This document shows, one piece after another, positions 34,959 to 42,380 of a DNA stretch of 42,380 bases. The notes below the pieces were generated by a model, which saw only the letters and a list, made by a program, of their open reading frames with translations, had not been told where the DNA came from and searched no databases. The translations under genes were made by a program, and so were the position numbers. Positions within the stretch are counted from its first letter, which is position 1, and each line of letters begins with the position of its first letter. The DNA comes from Clostridium lacusfryxellense (GTDB lineage Bacteria; Bacillota; Clostridia; Clostridiales; Clostridiaceae), in the NCBI RefSeq assembly GCF_018861735.1, contig NZ_JAHLEB010000046.1, positions 1 through 42,380 of the forward strand, given 5' to 3'.

Positions 34959-37585
34959 GACACTGCCTCCCCTACTATTTTTCTAATTCCACTTCTAATC
35001 TCATCACATAAAAGATATACTTTTATATCTTTCTTTTCAAGTTTTTGTTTAGGTACATCCCCAATTCTAAGAGCAAGCACTCCAGAGCAGTCATCAATAG
35101 TTTTTATTATATAATCTATCTTATCTTCATGACTCTCATTGCAATCATCGACACCTGTACAAAATTTAGGTATTTTCCTTTTTTCAACAAATGTTGCATC
35201 GCCACTTGCAAAATCATATATATAGAACTCTGTAGCATGTCCAAAATGCTGATCCACATTAAGTCCTGACTTAGATGCTACTGCAAATCTGATTGTTTTA
35301 ATATCATCGCTCTCTGATGATATTGTAACTTCTGCCTCTTGTGATATATCATTACCAAGTGTTCCTACAGCATCCGCTCTACACTGTTTACAATGATACA
35401 TTTGTTTAAGATCGATTTCGCATTTTTTTCTCATAGATAACAATTCTTCATTATTGACTGTTATAATATCTTCAAATACACTGCCCGGTGCATTTATCAT
35501 CGGCATAATATTTGTCATAAAGGCTCCACATTCTTTAACTTTTTTAACTGTATCCTCTATTCCAATATCATTAACACCTTTTACATAAACTATGTTCACC
35601 TTGCAAATAAGTCCTTTTGAAGTTAGGTATTTTAGGCCTGATAATTGATTTTGTAATAAAATGCGAGCTCCTTCAATTCCAGTATATTTCACACCAAGAT
35701 AATTAATTTCCTTATAAAGTTTTACACCTATCTCTGGATCTACTGTATTAATAGTTATAGTAATATGCGAAACTCCAAGTTCTAATATTTCATTAGCATA
35801 AAAAGGTAACATTAATCCATTAGTAGATAAACAAAATGTAATTTCAGGACTTTCCTCTTTAATTAACCTAATAGACTCTTTAACCACATCAAAATTTGCT
35901 AATGCATCTCCAGGACCTGCTATTCCAACTACTGTAAGATTTTTAAGTTTAGCTTTATACTCTTTAAATCTCTCTAGTGCCTCTATTGGTGATAATATAG
36001 TGCTTGTCACTCCTGGTCTACTCTCATTTACACAATCAAACTTACGACTGCAATAGTTGCAACTAATATTACAGGCTGGAGCTACAGGTATGTGAATTCT
36101 AGCATTATCATGTGCACAGTTATTAAAACAAGGATGACTTTTTGTTCTTTCTTCCATACTAATCACTTTTTTAACGGCCGGGGTTATCGAATTTTCGTGA
36201 GCTATCGAAACTTCAACTTTTTCGTTATCATAATATTTATCATACATATCTTTTCTATATCCCCTCTCTTTTCTTTCTAAAAGAGCATTAGTGATTTCAT
36301 CTAAAAATCTTAATGAACCAAAATATCCTATATTAACTGCTCTTTGAGCGCCAATCCTATCATGAATAGGAAATCCAATCCTTATGAGTTTAATCTCTAA
36401 TTTTTCTTCAAGTCTTCTTCCATTTGAGTCTCCAATTAATAAATTAACATCTAGTGCCTTGCAATACTTTTCAATAACTTCAAAGTCAGTATCATCTAGT
36501 ATAATAGGTAAAATCTCAAGATCCTTTGTAAGTTCTTTTAAATTATTTACTAAAATTTTATTTTTGGAACCAGTAGCTATGAGAAGTGGCTTAATTCCAT
36601 TTTCTACGCATAACGATGTTACTGCATAAACAATTTCTGGTTCTCCAAAAATAACAACTCTTCCTTCTCCATTGTATTTATGAGAATCAATTATTCCATC
36701 TAGGTACCTTCCTCTTTCCTTTTCTAATACTTTTGGAATAGGTTTTTTACTAATTTTAGATATTAAATTTATTAAATAGTCTGTAGCTTTTATTCCCATT
36801 GGCACAGCACATTTATATAATGGCACTCCAAAGGCTTCTAATAGATAATCCCCTGCAGTAGACCCTATTTCTGATGTGAAATCCATTTCTATAGTTGCAC
36901 ATGATCCTCCCATTGAAACTATATCCTCAAGTCTTGTGCCTCCAGGTGGAATTTTATTGTACTCCTTAGTGTATCCTGCATCTAAGGTATCTGATATATC
37001 AGGTAGTAATGTGTATTCTACTCCAAACTCATTTAAAATATATTTTAATTGCCTTATATCTCCTGGAGTTATATTTGCAGCAATTACATTTATTTTATTA
37101 TTTTTCAATTCATCATTACTTAAAGATTCAACTAGTCTTCTAAGTGTTTTATAATACCCTTCAGATTGAGTACCAGAATAAGCAGGTGTCGATATTGGAA
37201 TAATCTTTATACCCTTAGTGTCTTTCTCCTCTTCCCCAAACTCTATAATTATACGTCCAATGTCTTCCCCTATAGTTTCTGCAAGGCAAGTTGTGAGTAC
37301 TCCAATAACACTAGGATTATATAATTTAATAATATTCTTAAGTCCTATTTTCAAGTTCTTAGCTCCGCCATAAATTGTCCCATCTTCAGTAAGTGACGAA
37401 GAAGCTATATCTATTGGTTCATTGAAATGAGTTGCCATGTGACGCCTAATATATGTGCTGCACCCTTGAGACCCATGCAGAATTACCATGCTATTTTCAA
37501 TTCCCTTAAGTGCCATTACTCCGCCTAGCGGCATGCACATTTTACAAGGGTTAACACTAAGATTTACTGAATTTTTATTTTCCAT
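34955..37585 (-). CDS. nifN-nifB: NifN-NifB fusion with a NifX-like C-terminal domain
   Basis: A single 876-residue protein combining three parts of FeMo-cofactor assembly. Residues 1-440 are NifN, with PCKMCMPLGG and SQGCSTYIRRH near the N-terminus. Residues about 480-735 are the radical-SAM NifB, which builds the carbide-containing precursor: CFNNCAHDNARIH (486-498), the SAM cluster ACNISCNYC (Cys505, Cys509, Cys512) and RKFDCVNES. Residues about 764-876 are a NifX/NafY-type cofactor-binding domain, with SKSGLNVDQHFGHA. The same N-B fusion is known in C. pasteurianum. It starts 16 bases after the nifE stop with a GGGAGGTG site. Confidence 0.95.
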   Translation of the reverse strand: MENKNSVNLSVNPCKMCMPLGGVMALKGIENSMVILHGSQGCSTYIRRHMATHFNEPIDIASSSLTEDGTIYGGAKNLKIGLKNIIKLYNPSVIGVLTTCLAETIGEDIGRIIIEFGEEEKDTKGIKIIPISTPAYSGTQSEGYYKTLRRLVESLSNDELKNNKINVIAANITPGDIRQLKYILNEFGVEYTLLPDISDTLDAGYTKEYNKIPPGGTRLEDIVSMGGSCATIEMDFTSEIGSTAGDYLLEAFGVPLYKCAVPMGIKATDYLINLISKISKKPIPKVLEKERGRYLDGIIDSHKYNGEGRVVIFGEPEIVYAVTSLCVENGIKPLLIATGSKNKILVNNLKELTKDLEILPIILDDTDFEVIEKYCKALDVNLLIGDSNGRRLEEKLEIKLIRIGFPIHDRIGAQRAVNIGYFGSLRFLDEITNALLERKERGYRKDMYDKYYDNEKVEVSIAHENSITPAVKKVISMEERTKSHPCFNNCAHDNARIHIPVAPACNISCNYCSRKFDCVNESRPGVTSTILSPIEALERFKEYKAKLKNLTVVGIAGPGDALANFDVVKESIRLIKEESPEITFCLSTNGLMLPFYANEILELGVSHITITINTVDPEIGVKLYKEINYLGVKYTGIEGARILLQNQLSGLKYLTSKGLICKVNIVYVKGVNDIGIEDTVKKVKECGAFMTNIMPMINAPGSVFEDIITVNNEELLSMRKKCEIDLKQMYHCKQCRADAVGTLGNDISQEAEVTISSESDDIKTIRFAVASKSGLNVDQHFGHATEFYIYDFASGDATFVEKRKIPKFCTGVDDCNESHEDKIDYIIKTIDDCSGVLALRIGDVPKQKLEKKDIKVYLLCDEIRSGIRKIVGEAVS

Positions 37586-37600
37586 ATTAACACCTCCCCT

Positions 37601-38926
37601 TTAAATAAATTTCCAAACTGGACTATTTATAGATAAATCTATTTCTTTAGCAAAGTTAACCGCACCATCAAATCCAGATAAGGCATGTTTTCTTTCATGA
37701 TTATGATCACAAAATGCAATTCCTAGTTTATATGCGAGTGGTCTTTCTTTAACTCCACCGACTAAAATATCTGCTTTTTTCTCTAATATAAATTTCTCTA
37801 ATTCTGCAGGATTAGTATCATCTAATATTACTGTTCCCTCAGAAGTTATTTTCTTTATAATATCGTAGTCCTCTTCTTTACCTGTTTGAGTTCCTACCAT
37901 AACAGTCTCAATTCCAAATTCTCTAAACTGCTTTATAAGTGAAATGGCTTTAAATCCACCACCTACATATATTGCTACTTTCTTACCTGTTAGTCTTTTT
38001 TTATAATAAGCCAATACATCTTCAATTGCTTTTTCCTCAGCAAATATTAAATCTTTAGTTTTCTGAATTACTTCTTTATTTTTAGTAAACTCAGCAACAT
38101 TAGTTAAAGAAGCTTTTATATCCTCAAGGCCTAAAAAGCTAACATTTATATAAGGTATCCCAAATTTTTCTTCCATTTGATTAGCTAGGTAATGCATAGA
38201 ACCTGCACACTGTACAATATTTAAACTAGCTGTTGGAGCATTTTTTATCTCATCACTTGTGCTATCTCCTGTGATTCTTGCAATCACATTAACACCAATT
38301 CTTTTAAAATAATTTTTTATAATCCACATTTCTCCGGCTAAATTGAAATCACCTAAAATATTTATACCGTTAACTTTTGGAGAATTATTTTCTCCCATAA
38401 GATTTAATATTGCATTACATGCAGCTCTATAACCTACTGCTTTATTTCCTGAAAATCCAGGTGCTTTAACTGGAATAACCCGAATATTATGTTTATTTTC
38501 AGCAGCTTTGCAAACAGCATCAATATCATCTCCTATAACGCCTACAATACATGTTGAATATACAAATATCAATTTAGAGGAATTTCCTGCTACTATCTCA
38601 TCGATAGCAGCAGCAAGTTTCTTCTCACCCCCAAATATAACATCCTTTTCTCTAACATCTGTGGAGTAACTATTTCTGTAATTTTCGGAATCGCTCGATA
38701 AACTTCCCCTTATATCCCAAGTATACGCAGCGCATCCAATAGGTCCATGAACCAAGTGGAAAGCGTCTGTTATGGGATTTAATACAACCCTTGCTCCAGC
38801 GTAAACACAAGCTCTCTGACTTACAGAACCAGATACACTATTACTGTCGCACTTCATTTTTTTGCCTTCACTTTTAGAGTTATAACAGACTGAGTCTTCT
38901 CTTCCTTTAAGCAGTTCCGGTTTCAT
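37601..38926 (-). CDS. nifE: Nitrogenase cofactor assembly scaffold NifE
   Basis: Forms the NifEN scaffold on which the NifB product matures into FeMo-cofactor with Mo and homocitrate. At 441 residues it is homologous to NifD, with the paired elements RACVYAGARVVLNPI (near residue 38) and HGPIGCAAYTWD (near residue 60), and FVYSTCIVGVIGDD (near residue 126). The cofactor-binding stretch NIVQCAGSMHYL lies near residue 236. The His that anchors FeMo-cofactor in NifD is not found in the same context, as expected for NifE. It follows nifK by 24 bases with a TGGAGGTG site. Confidence 0.95.
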   Translation of the reverse strand: MKPELLKGREDSVCYNSKSEGKKMKCDSNSVSGSVSQRACVYAGARVVLNPITDAFHLVHGPIGCAAYTWDIRGSLSSDSENYRNSYSTDVREKDVIFGGEKKLAAAIDEIVAGNSSKLIFVYSTCIVGVIGDDIDAVCKAAENKHNIRVIPVKAPGFSGNKAVGYRAACNAILNLMGENNSPKVNGINILGDFNLAGEMWIIKNYFKRIGVNVIARITGDSTSDEIKNAPTASLNIVQCAGSMHYLANQMEEKFGIPYINVSFLGLEDIKASLTNVAEFTKNKEVIQKTKDLIFAEEKAIEDVLAYYKKRLTGKKVAIYVGGGFKAISLIKQFREFGIETVMVGTQTGKEEDYDIIKKITSEGTVILDDTNPAELEKFILEKKADILVGGVKERPLAYKLGIAFCDHNHERKHALSGFDGAVNFAKEIDLSINSPVWKFI

Positions 38927-38950
38927 ATAATCACCTCCACAAATATTTTA

Positions 38951-40321
38951 TTACATTACTAATTCAAAATCCTCTTCAGCGCAAGTTCTGTCTATTTTAT
39001 CTAAAATCACGTTTGACATCATTTCTATTAATCTAATTGCACCTGTATAACCAACTATCGGGAAATATTGATGTGCATATCTGTCTAGTATTGGGAAACC
39101 AACTCTTACAAATGGTACATCCTCAGCTCTAGCAATAAATTTACCATGAGTGTTTCCCATTAATAAATCAACAGGCTCATTTTTCATTAATTGGTGAAGC
39201 TCAAACAAATCAGCTGACCCTTTAACTACTGCATCTGTTATTTCATTTTCAGCTAATACTGCATTGATTTGCCTTGCAAAAGTATCTCCAGGAGTTCCTG
39301 AAATCACAAACTTAGGAATCATACCTAAACTAATTACAAATTCCACGAGTCCAAGAACTGTGTCTGGATCACCGTAAATAGCAACTTTCTTACCACTAAA
39401 ATATGCTTGACTATCTAACATTAAATCTACTAATTGTCCTCTTTCTACTTCTATAGAACTAGGAACAGCTTTATGAGTAAGTGTTGCGAGTTCTGAAATC
39501 AACCTATCTGTAGCTTCAATACCAATCGGAATACCTAAAGTTTTCATAGGAACTTTACATTTTTTCTCAAGTTCTATTGCAGCAGCTTCTGAAGTATACG
39601 TGCCAAGTGCTAATGTTAACTTAGAATTTCCTGCATCAATAATGTCTTCGATTTTAGTACCACCTTCTGGATACATTTCAAAAGTTCCTGTCATTGGTGC
39701 ATCTAACACACCACTTGTATCCGGAAAAAGAATATTGTCAATTTCCATAAGACTAAGAATTCTTTTTATTTCTTTCATATCACCTGGTTCTACCCAGCCT
39801 GGAATAACATTAATTCGATTGCTTTTAGTTCCACTATTTACAGACAAGTAAGACACAAATGCTTTTACCATACTAGAAAAACCTGTTACATGTGAACCTG
39901 CATAACTTGGTGTATTAGCATGAATTACATATTTACCTTCTGGTACATCAGGTTGAACTTGTGAAATCATTGTTTTAAGATCATCCCCAATAGTTTCTGA
40001 TAAACATGTAGTATGAACTGCAATTATATCTGGCGCATAAAGCTCAAATATATTTTTTACTGCAGTTTTCATATTTGATCCTCCACCAAATACTGATGCT
40101 CCTTCTGTGAATGCACTAGTAGTTGCCATTACTGGTTCCTTAAAATGCCTAGTAAGTTGCATTCTATGATAAGAACAACATCCTTGAGAACCATGACTAT
40201 GAGGCAGACAAGCGTGAACACCGAGTGCAGCGTACATTGCCCCAATAGGTTGACAAGTTTTTGCAGGATTAATTCTTAATGCTTTTCTTTCTACAATCTT
40301 TTTTGTGGTTAAATCTAACAT
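38951..40321 (-). CDS. nifK: Nitrogenase MoFe protein beta chain NifK
   Basis: Beta chain of the MoFe protein; together with NifD it holds the P-cluster that passes electrons to FeMo-cofactor. P-cluster cysteines are at residues 23 (KTCQPIGA), 48 (SQGCCSY) and 106 (HTTCLSET). The 456-residue length matches the short clostridial type: it lacks the N-terminal extension of about 50 residues found in Azotobacter NifK. Translation is coupled to nifD (the stop and start share a base, TAATG). The GGAGGTG site lies within the end of nifD. Confidence 0.97.
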   Translation of the reverse strand: MLDLTTKKIVERKALRINPAKTCQPIGAMYAALGVHACLPHSHGSQGCCSYHRMQLTRHFKEPVMATTSAFTEGASVFGGGSNMKTAVKNIFELYAPDIIAVHTTCLSETIGDDLKTMISQVQPDVPEGKYVIHANTPSYAGSHVTGFSSMVKAFVSYLSVNSGTKSNRINVIPGWVEPGDMKEIKRILSLMEIDNILFPDTSGVLDAPMTGTFEMYPEGGTKIEDIIDAGNSKLTLALGTYTSEAAAIELEKKCKVPMKTLGIPIGIEATDRLISELATLTHKAVPSSIEVERGQLVDLMLDSQAYFSGKKVAIYGDPDTVLGLVEFVISLGMIPKFVISGTPGDTFARQINAVLAENEITDAVVKGSADLFELHQLMKNEPVDLLMGNTHGKFIARAEDVPFVRVGFPILDRYAHQYFPIVGYTGAIRLIEMMSNVILDKIDRTCAEEDFELVM

Positions 40322-41919
40322 TACTCATCACCTCCAACAACTTTTCCTTCTAATAATGGTTCTACTTTCCACGGCGCTGTTACATATCTCCATGCAGGAG
40401 TATGAACACCTGAAGTTATATCTCTAGCGAAAATTACTGCTCCTTTATACCCAGCATATGGTCCTGAATAATCATAAGAATGTAACTGCCTAGACATTAC
40501 TCCCATCTTTTGAACTACATACTTATCTTTAATACCTGAAAAGAACATGTCAGGTTTTAATTTTTTAATTATTTCCTCTGTTTCATAATGATTTATATCG
40601 TCTATTATTATAGTACCTTCATTCTCATCTTTGATAAGACCATCATATTTTGCTAGTGGTATTATCTTAGCTAACTCTTCATACTTTTCAGGTGATAGAA
40701 TCATTCTGTATTTCTTCTCATCTTTCTCAACTGTTAAATGCTCAATATTTTTACTGTCTGCATCAAGTTTTATACTAGGAATAACTTCTCTACCTTCATA
40801 ATCATCCCTATGTGCGAACTCATAACCAGAAACAACAGTCTCAACTCCGAGTTCCCTTAAAAGTGTTTGATAATGATGAGACCTTGAGCCTCCTACATAT
40901 AAACATGCAGTTTTACCTTCAAGTCTTGTTTTATAATATTGCATTTGACCTTCAATTTCAGCTATTTCCTCCGCAATTATCTGTTCTGTTTTCTCTATCA
41001 GTTCTGGTTCTCCGAAATATAATGCTATATCCCTCAGTGTTTGCGTTGTACCCGTAGCTCCTATGAAATTAACTTTTATCCAAGGTATTCCATATTTAAC
41101 TTCCATCATTTCAGCTATATAATTTATAGATCTGTGACATTGAACTAAATTAAGCTGCGCAGTATGAGCATTTTTTATTTCCTCATAACTTCCATCTCCT
41201 GTCATTACACAGACTATATCATAACCTACTTTTTTAAGTATTCTAGCAACTTCCCATCCGTCTCCACCGATGTTATACTCACCTAACATGTTTATTGAGT
41301 GTTTTTTAGTTGGTACTTTAGTTCCTGTTCCAATTACACTTCTCATTAAATTATTATTAGCAATATGATGTCCCGCGGATTGACTTACTCCTTTATATCC
41401 TTCACAATTAAAAGATAAAACTTGAATCCCGTAAGTTTTTTCTGCCCAAACAGCTACAGCATTTATATCATCACCAATTAATCCAACTGGGCAAGTAGCA
41501 GAAATTGTTATTGCTTTGGGATTGAATATTTCAACAGCCTCTGTAATAGCCGCCCTTAACTTCTTTTCTCCACCAAAAATGATATCACTTTCTTGCATGT
41601 CTGTTGAAAAACAGTATTCTATATAGTTTTGACCTCCTGGCTGGGTTTTCGCCTTATTACGTCTTGTACCCCAAGTATAATAAGAACAACCTATAGGACC
41701 ATGAACTATATGAATCATATCCTTTATAGGACCAAGTACAACTCCTTTACAACCCGCATAACAACATCCTCGATTAGTGATCATCCCTGGAATTGTCCTA
41801 GTATTAGCTATTATCTTTTGTGGTGCTTCACTTGCTTTTTTAATAACTATATGTTCTTTTCTGCTTTTAAAAGTTTTTGCAGGGTATTTCTCCAGAACCT
41901 TATCCATAAAATCCTTCAT
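40321..41919 (-). CDS. nifD: Nitrogenase MoFe protein alpha chain NifD
   Basis: Alpha chain of the MoFe protein, which binds FeMo-cofactor. From the ATG at 41919 (GAGAGG eight bases upstream; the frame opens with GTG at 41928) it has 532 residues. P-cluster ligands are Cys52 (RGCCYAG), Cys78 (HGPIGC) and Cys143 (SATCPVG). The cofactor ligands are Cys261 (NLVQCHRS) and His480 (QLHSYDYSGPY). Residues about 380-430, including REVIPSIKLDADSKNI, correspond to the extra loop of about 50 residues found in clostridial NifD. The pattern matches molybdenum nitrogenase, not VnfD or AnfD. Confidence 0.97.
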   Translation of the reverse strand: MKDFMDKVLEKYPAKTFKSRKEHIVIKKASEAPQKIIANTRTIPGMITNRGCCYAGCKGVVLGPIKDMIHIVHGPIGCSYYTWGTRRNKAKTQPGGQNYIEYCFSTDMQESDIIFGGEKKLRAAITEAVEIFNPKAITISATCPVGLIGDDINAVAVWAEKTYGIQVLSFNCEGYKGVSQSAGHHIANNNLMRSVIGTGTKVPTKKHSINMLGEYNIGGDGWEVARILKKVGYDIVCVMTGDGSYEEIKNAHTAQLNLVQCHRSINYIAEMMEVKYGIPWIKVNFIGATGTTQTLRDIALYFGEPELIEKTEQIIAEEIAEIEGQMQYYKTRLEGKTACLYVGGSRSHHYQTLLRELGVETVVSGYEFAHRDDYEGREVIPSIKLDADSKNIEHLTVEKDEKKYRMILSPEKYEELAKIIPLAKYDGLIKDENEGTIIIDDINHYETEEIIKKLKPDMFFSGIKDKYVVQKMGVMSRQLHSYDYSGPYAGYKGAVIFARDITSGVHTPAWRYVTAPWKVEPLLEGKVVGGDE

Positions 41920-41942
41920 ATACTTCACCTCTCTTCATTTTA

Positions 41943-42245
41943 TTAAATTGCTTCTACTCCAGTTTGACCAGTTCTCACTGTAATGACATCCTCTACCGCC
42001 TGAACAAAAATCTTTCCGTTTCCCGGGTTACCATTTTGATTTACTTCAATAATTGTATCCACTATAGCTTTTACGTCTTTATCCAAAACGCCTAATAATA
42101 TCATTCTCTTTGGCATTAATCTGTGAACCTCAGACAATTGTTCTGCTACTATTTTAGGAAGTTCATCATTTTCATCAAAAGCATTTTGAAACAATTCATA
42201 TGCTATTTTTTTCTTTCCTCTTCCCATAACTTTTACTGCAGTCAT
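41943..42245 (-). CDS. nifI2: NifI2, PII-like nitrogenase regulator (5' end missing or disrupted)
   Basis: C-terminal 100 residues of a PII-family protein that with NifI1 switches nitrogenase off when ammonium is added. It begins at MTAVKVMGRGKKK and continues through LMPKRMILLGVLD and GNGKIFVQAVEDVITVRTG, with the T-loop-like stretch between. PII and NifI2 proteins need about 25 more residues before this Met, including the first strand. In the same frame the DNA just upstream still reads DSVNTILLKLGVPS before MTAVK (42246-42287), which is clearly family sequence, but a TAA stops the frame at 42294-42296 and no start is available before the edge. An AGGGG site eight bases before the ATG could allow a short protein. 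Confidence 0.75.
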   Translation of the reverse strand: MTAVKVMGRGKKKIAYELFQNAFDENDELPKIVAEQLSEVHRLMPKRMILLGVLDKDVKAIVDTIIEVNQNGNPGNGKIFVQAVEDVITVRTGQTGVEAI

Positions 42246-42269
42246 AGAAGGGACCCCTAGTTTAAGAAG

Positions 42270-42287
42270 GATAGTGTTAACACTATC
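42270..42287. repeat. Perfect 18-bp palindrome at the nifI2 break
   Basis: GATAGTGTTAACACTATC reads the same on both strands. It lies across codons that still match NifI2 and about 10 bases from the in-frame stop, so it is close to where the gene is broken. It could be an insertion target, an operator or chance. Confidence 0.7.
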
Positions 42288-42380
42288 TTTGCTTTATTTA
42301 TTTAAAACCCTGCTATTGCAAGGTTTGTAGCTATTTTCAGCACAAAAAACAATGACCCCCTCTGTTTGGTATAATTGTTG
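42288..42380. mobile_element. Possible mobile-element end at the right edge
   Basis: Homology to nifI2 stops near 42290. Beyond it lies a hairpin, AACCCTGC loop TATT GCAAGGTT (42306-42325), and then a plus-strand extended -10, TGGTATAAT (TATAAT at 42370-42375), pointing out of the window. A hairpin near the end and an inward-facing promoter for a transposase gene are typical of an insertion-sequence end, but no transposase gene is in view. The boundary and family are guesses. Confidence 0.35.

Noticed and set aside
32152-41919. Iron-only nitrogenase cluster, suggested by anfO
   Set aside because: NifD, NifK, NifE, NifN-B and NifV are molybdenum-type and no delta subunit (anfG) is present.

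Overview
The window is low-GC, gene-dense DNA from an anaerobic Firmicute and most resembles Clostridium sensu stricto. The evidence is a full set of AGGAGG-type ribosome sites, an Rnf complex in the clostridial order rnfCDGEAB, a glycyl-radical enzyme, an encoded-CCA tRNA, and a nif cluster built like that of Clostridium pasteurianum: NifD with the clostridial insert, a NifN-NifB fusion, a homocitrate synthase split into omega and alpha genes, and a thioredoxin-fold [2Fe-2S] ferredoxin.

Layout, left to right. 1-104: terminal repeats that look like the end of an IS21-type insertion sequence. 0.4-7.9 kb: housekeeping genes (AGCS sodium/alanine symporter, large SPFH/band-7 protein, tRNA-Lys, nitroreductase, HEAT-repeat RNA methyltransferase, NadE), separated by strong hairpin terminators. 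8.0-13.6 kb, minus strand: RseC-like gene plus rnfCDGEAB behind a consensus promoter. 14.1-18.7 kb, minus: zwf, a cyclase-family hydrolase, an Asp/Glu-racemase-family protein and an M3 oligoendopeptidase. 18.8-23.8 kb: a DeoR-regulated YbiW-like glycyl-radical enzyme with a fructose-6-phosphate-aldolase-like protein, and a divergent activase. 23.9-31.0 kb: a TolB-like propeller lipoprotein, MltG, an orphan histidine kinase, an unknown protein, an aromatic-acid-exporter-like protein and an HD-GYP protein. 31.2-42.25 kb, minus: nifI2 (5' end damaged)-nifD-nifK-nifE-nifN/B-fdx-nifV(omega)-nifV(alpha)-anfO-like-repeat protein.

How the parts work together. Rnf couples the membrane ion gradient to ferredoxin redox state, so it can supply or drain the low-potential electrons that nitrogenase and other ferredoxin enzymes use. 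The nif genes encode the MoFe protein (NifDK), the cofactor assembly scaffold and radical-SAM step (NifE, NifN-B) and homocitrate synthesis (NifV). nifH and nifI1 are not in the window and would be expected just beyond the right edge. The glycyl-radical block looks like an anaerobic sugar-phosphate route in which the radical enzyme's product is cleaved by the aldolase.

The points most worth checking are the broken 5' end of nifI2 next to what looks like a mobile-element end, the AnfO-family gene and the uncharacterised two-part-repeat protein at the tail of a molybdenum-type nif operon, the YbiW-like block whose activase lacks the usual iron-sulfur insert, and an SPFH protein with repeated N-terminal modules. 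Both window ends look like insertion-sequence ends, which suggests a draft contig broken at repeats.
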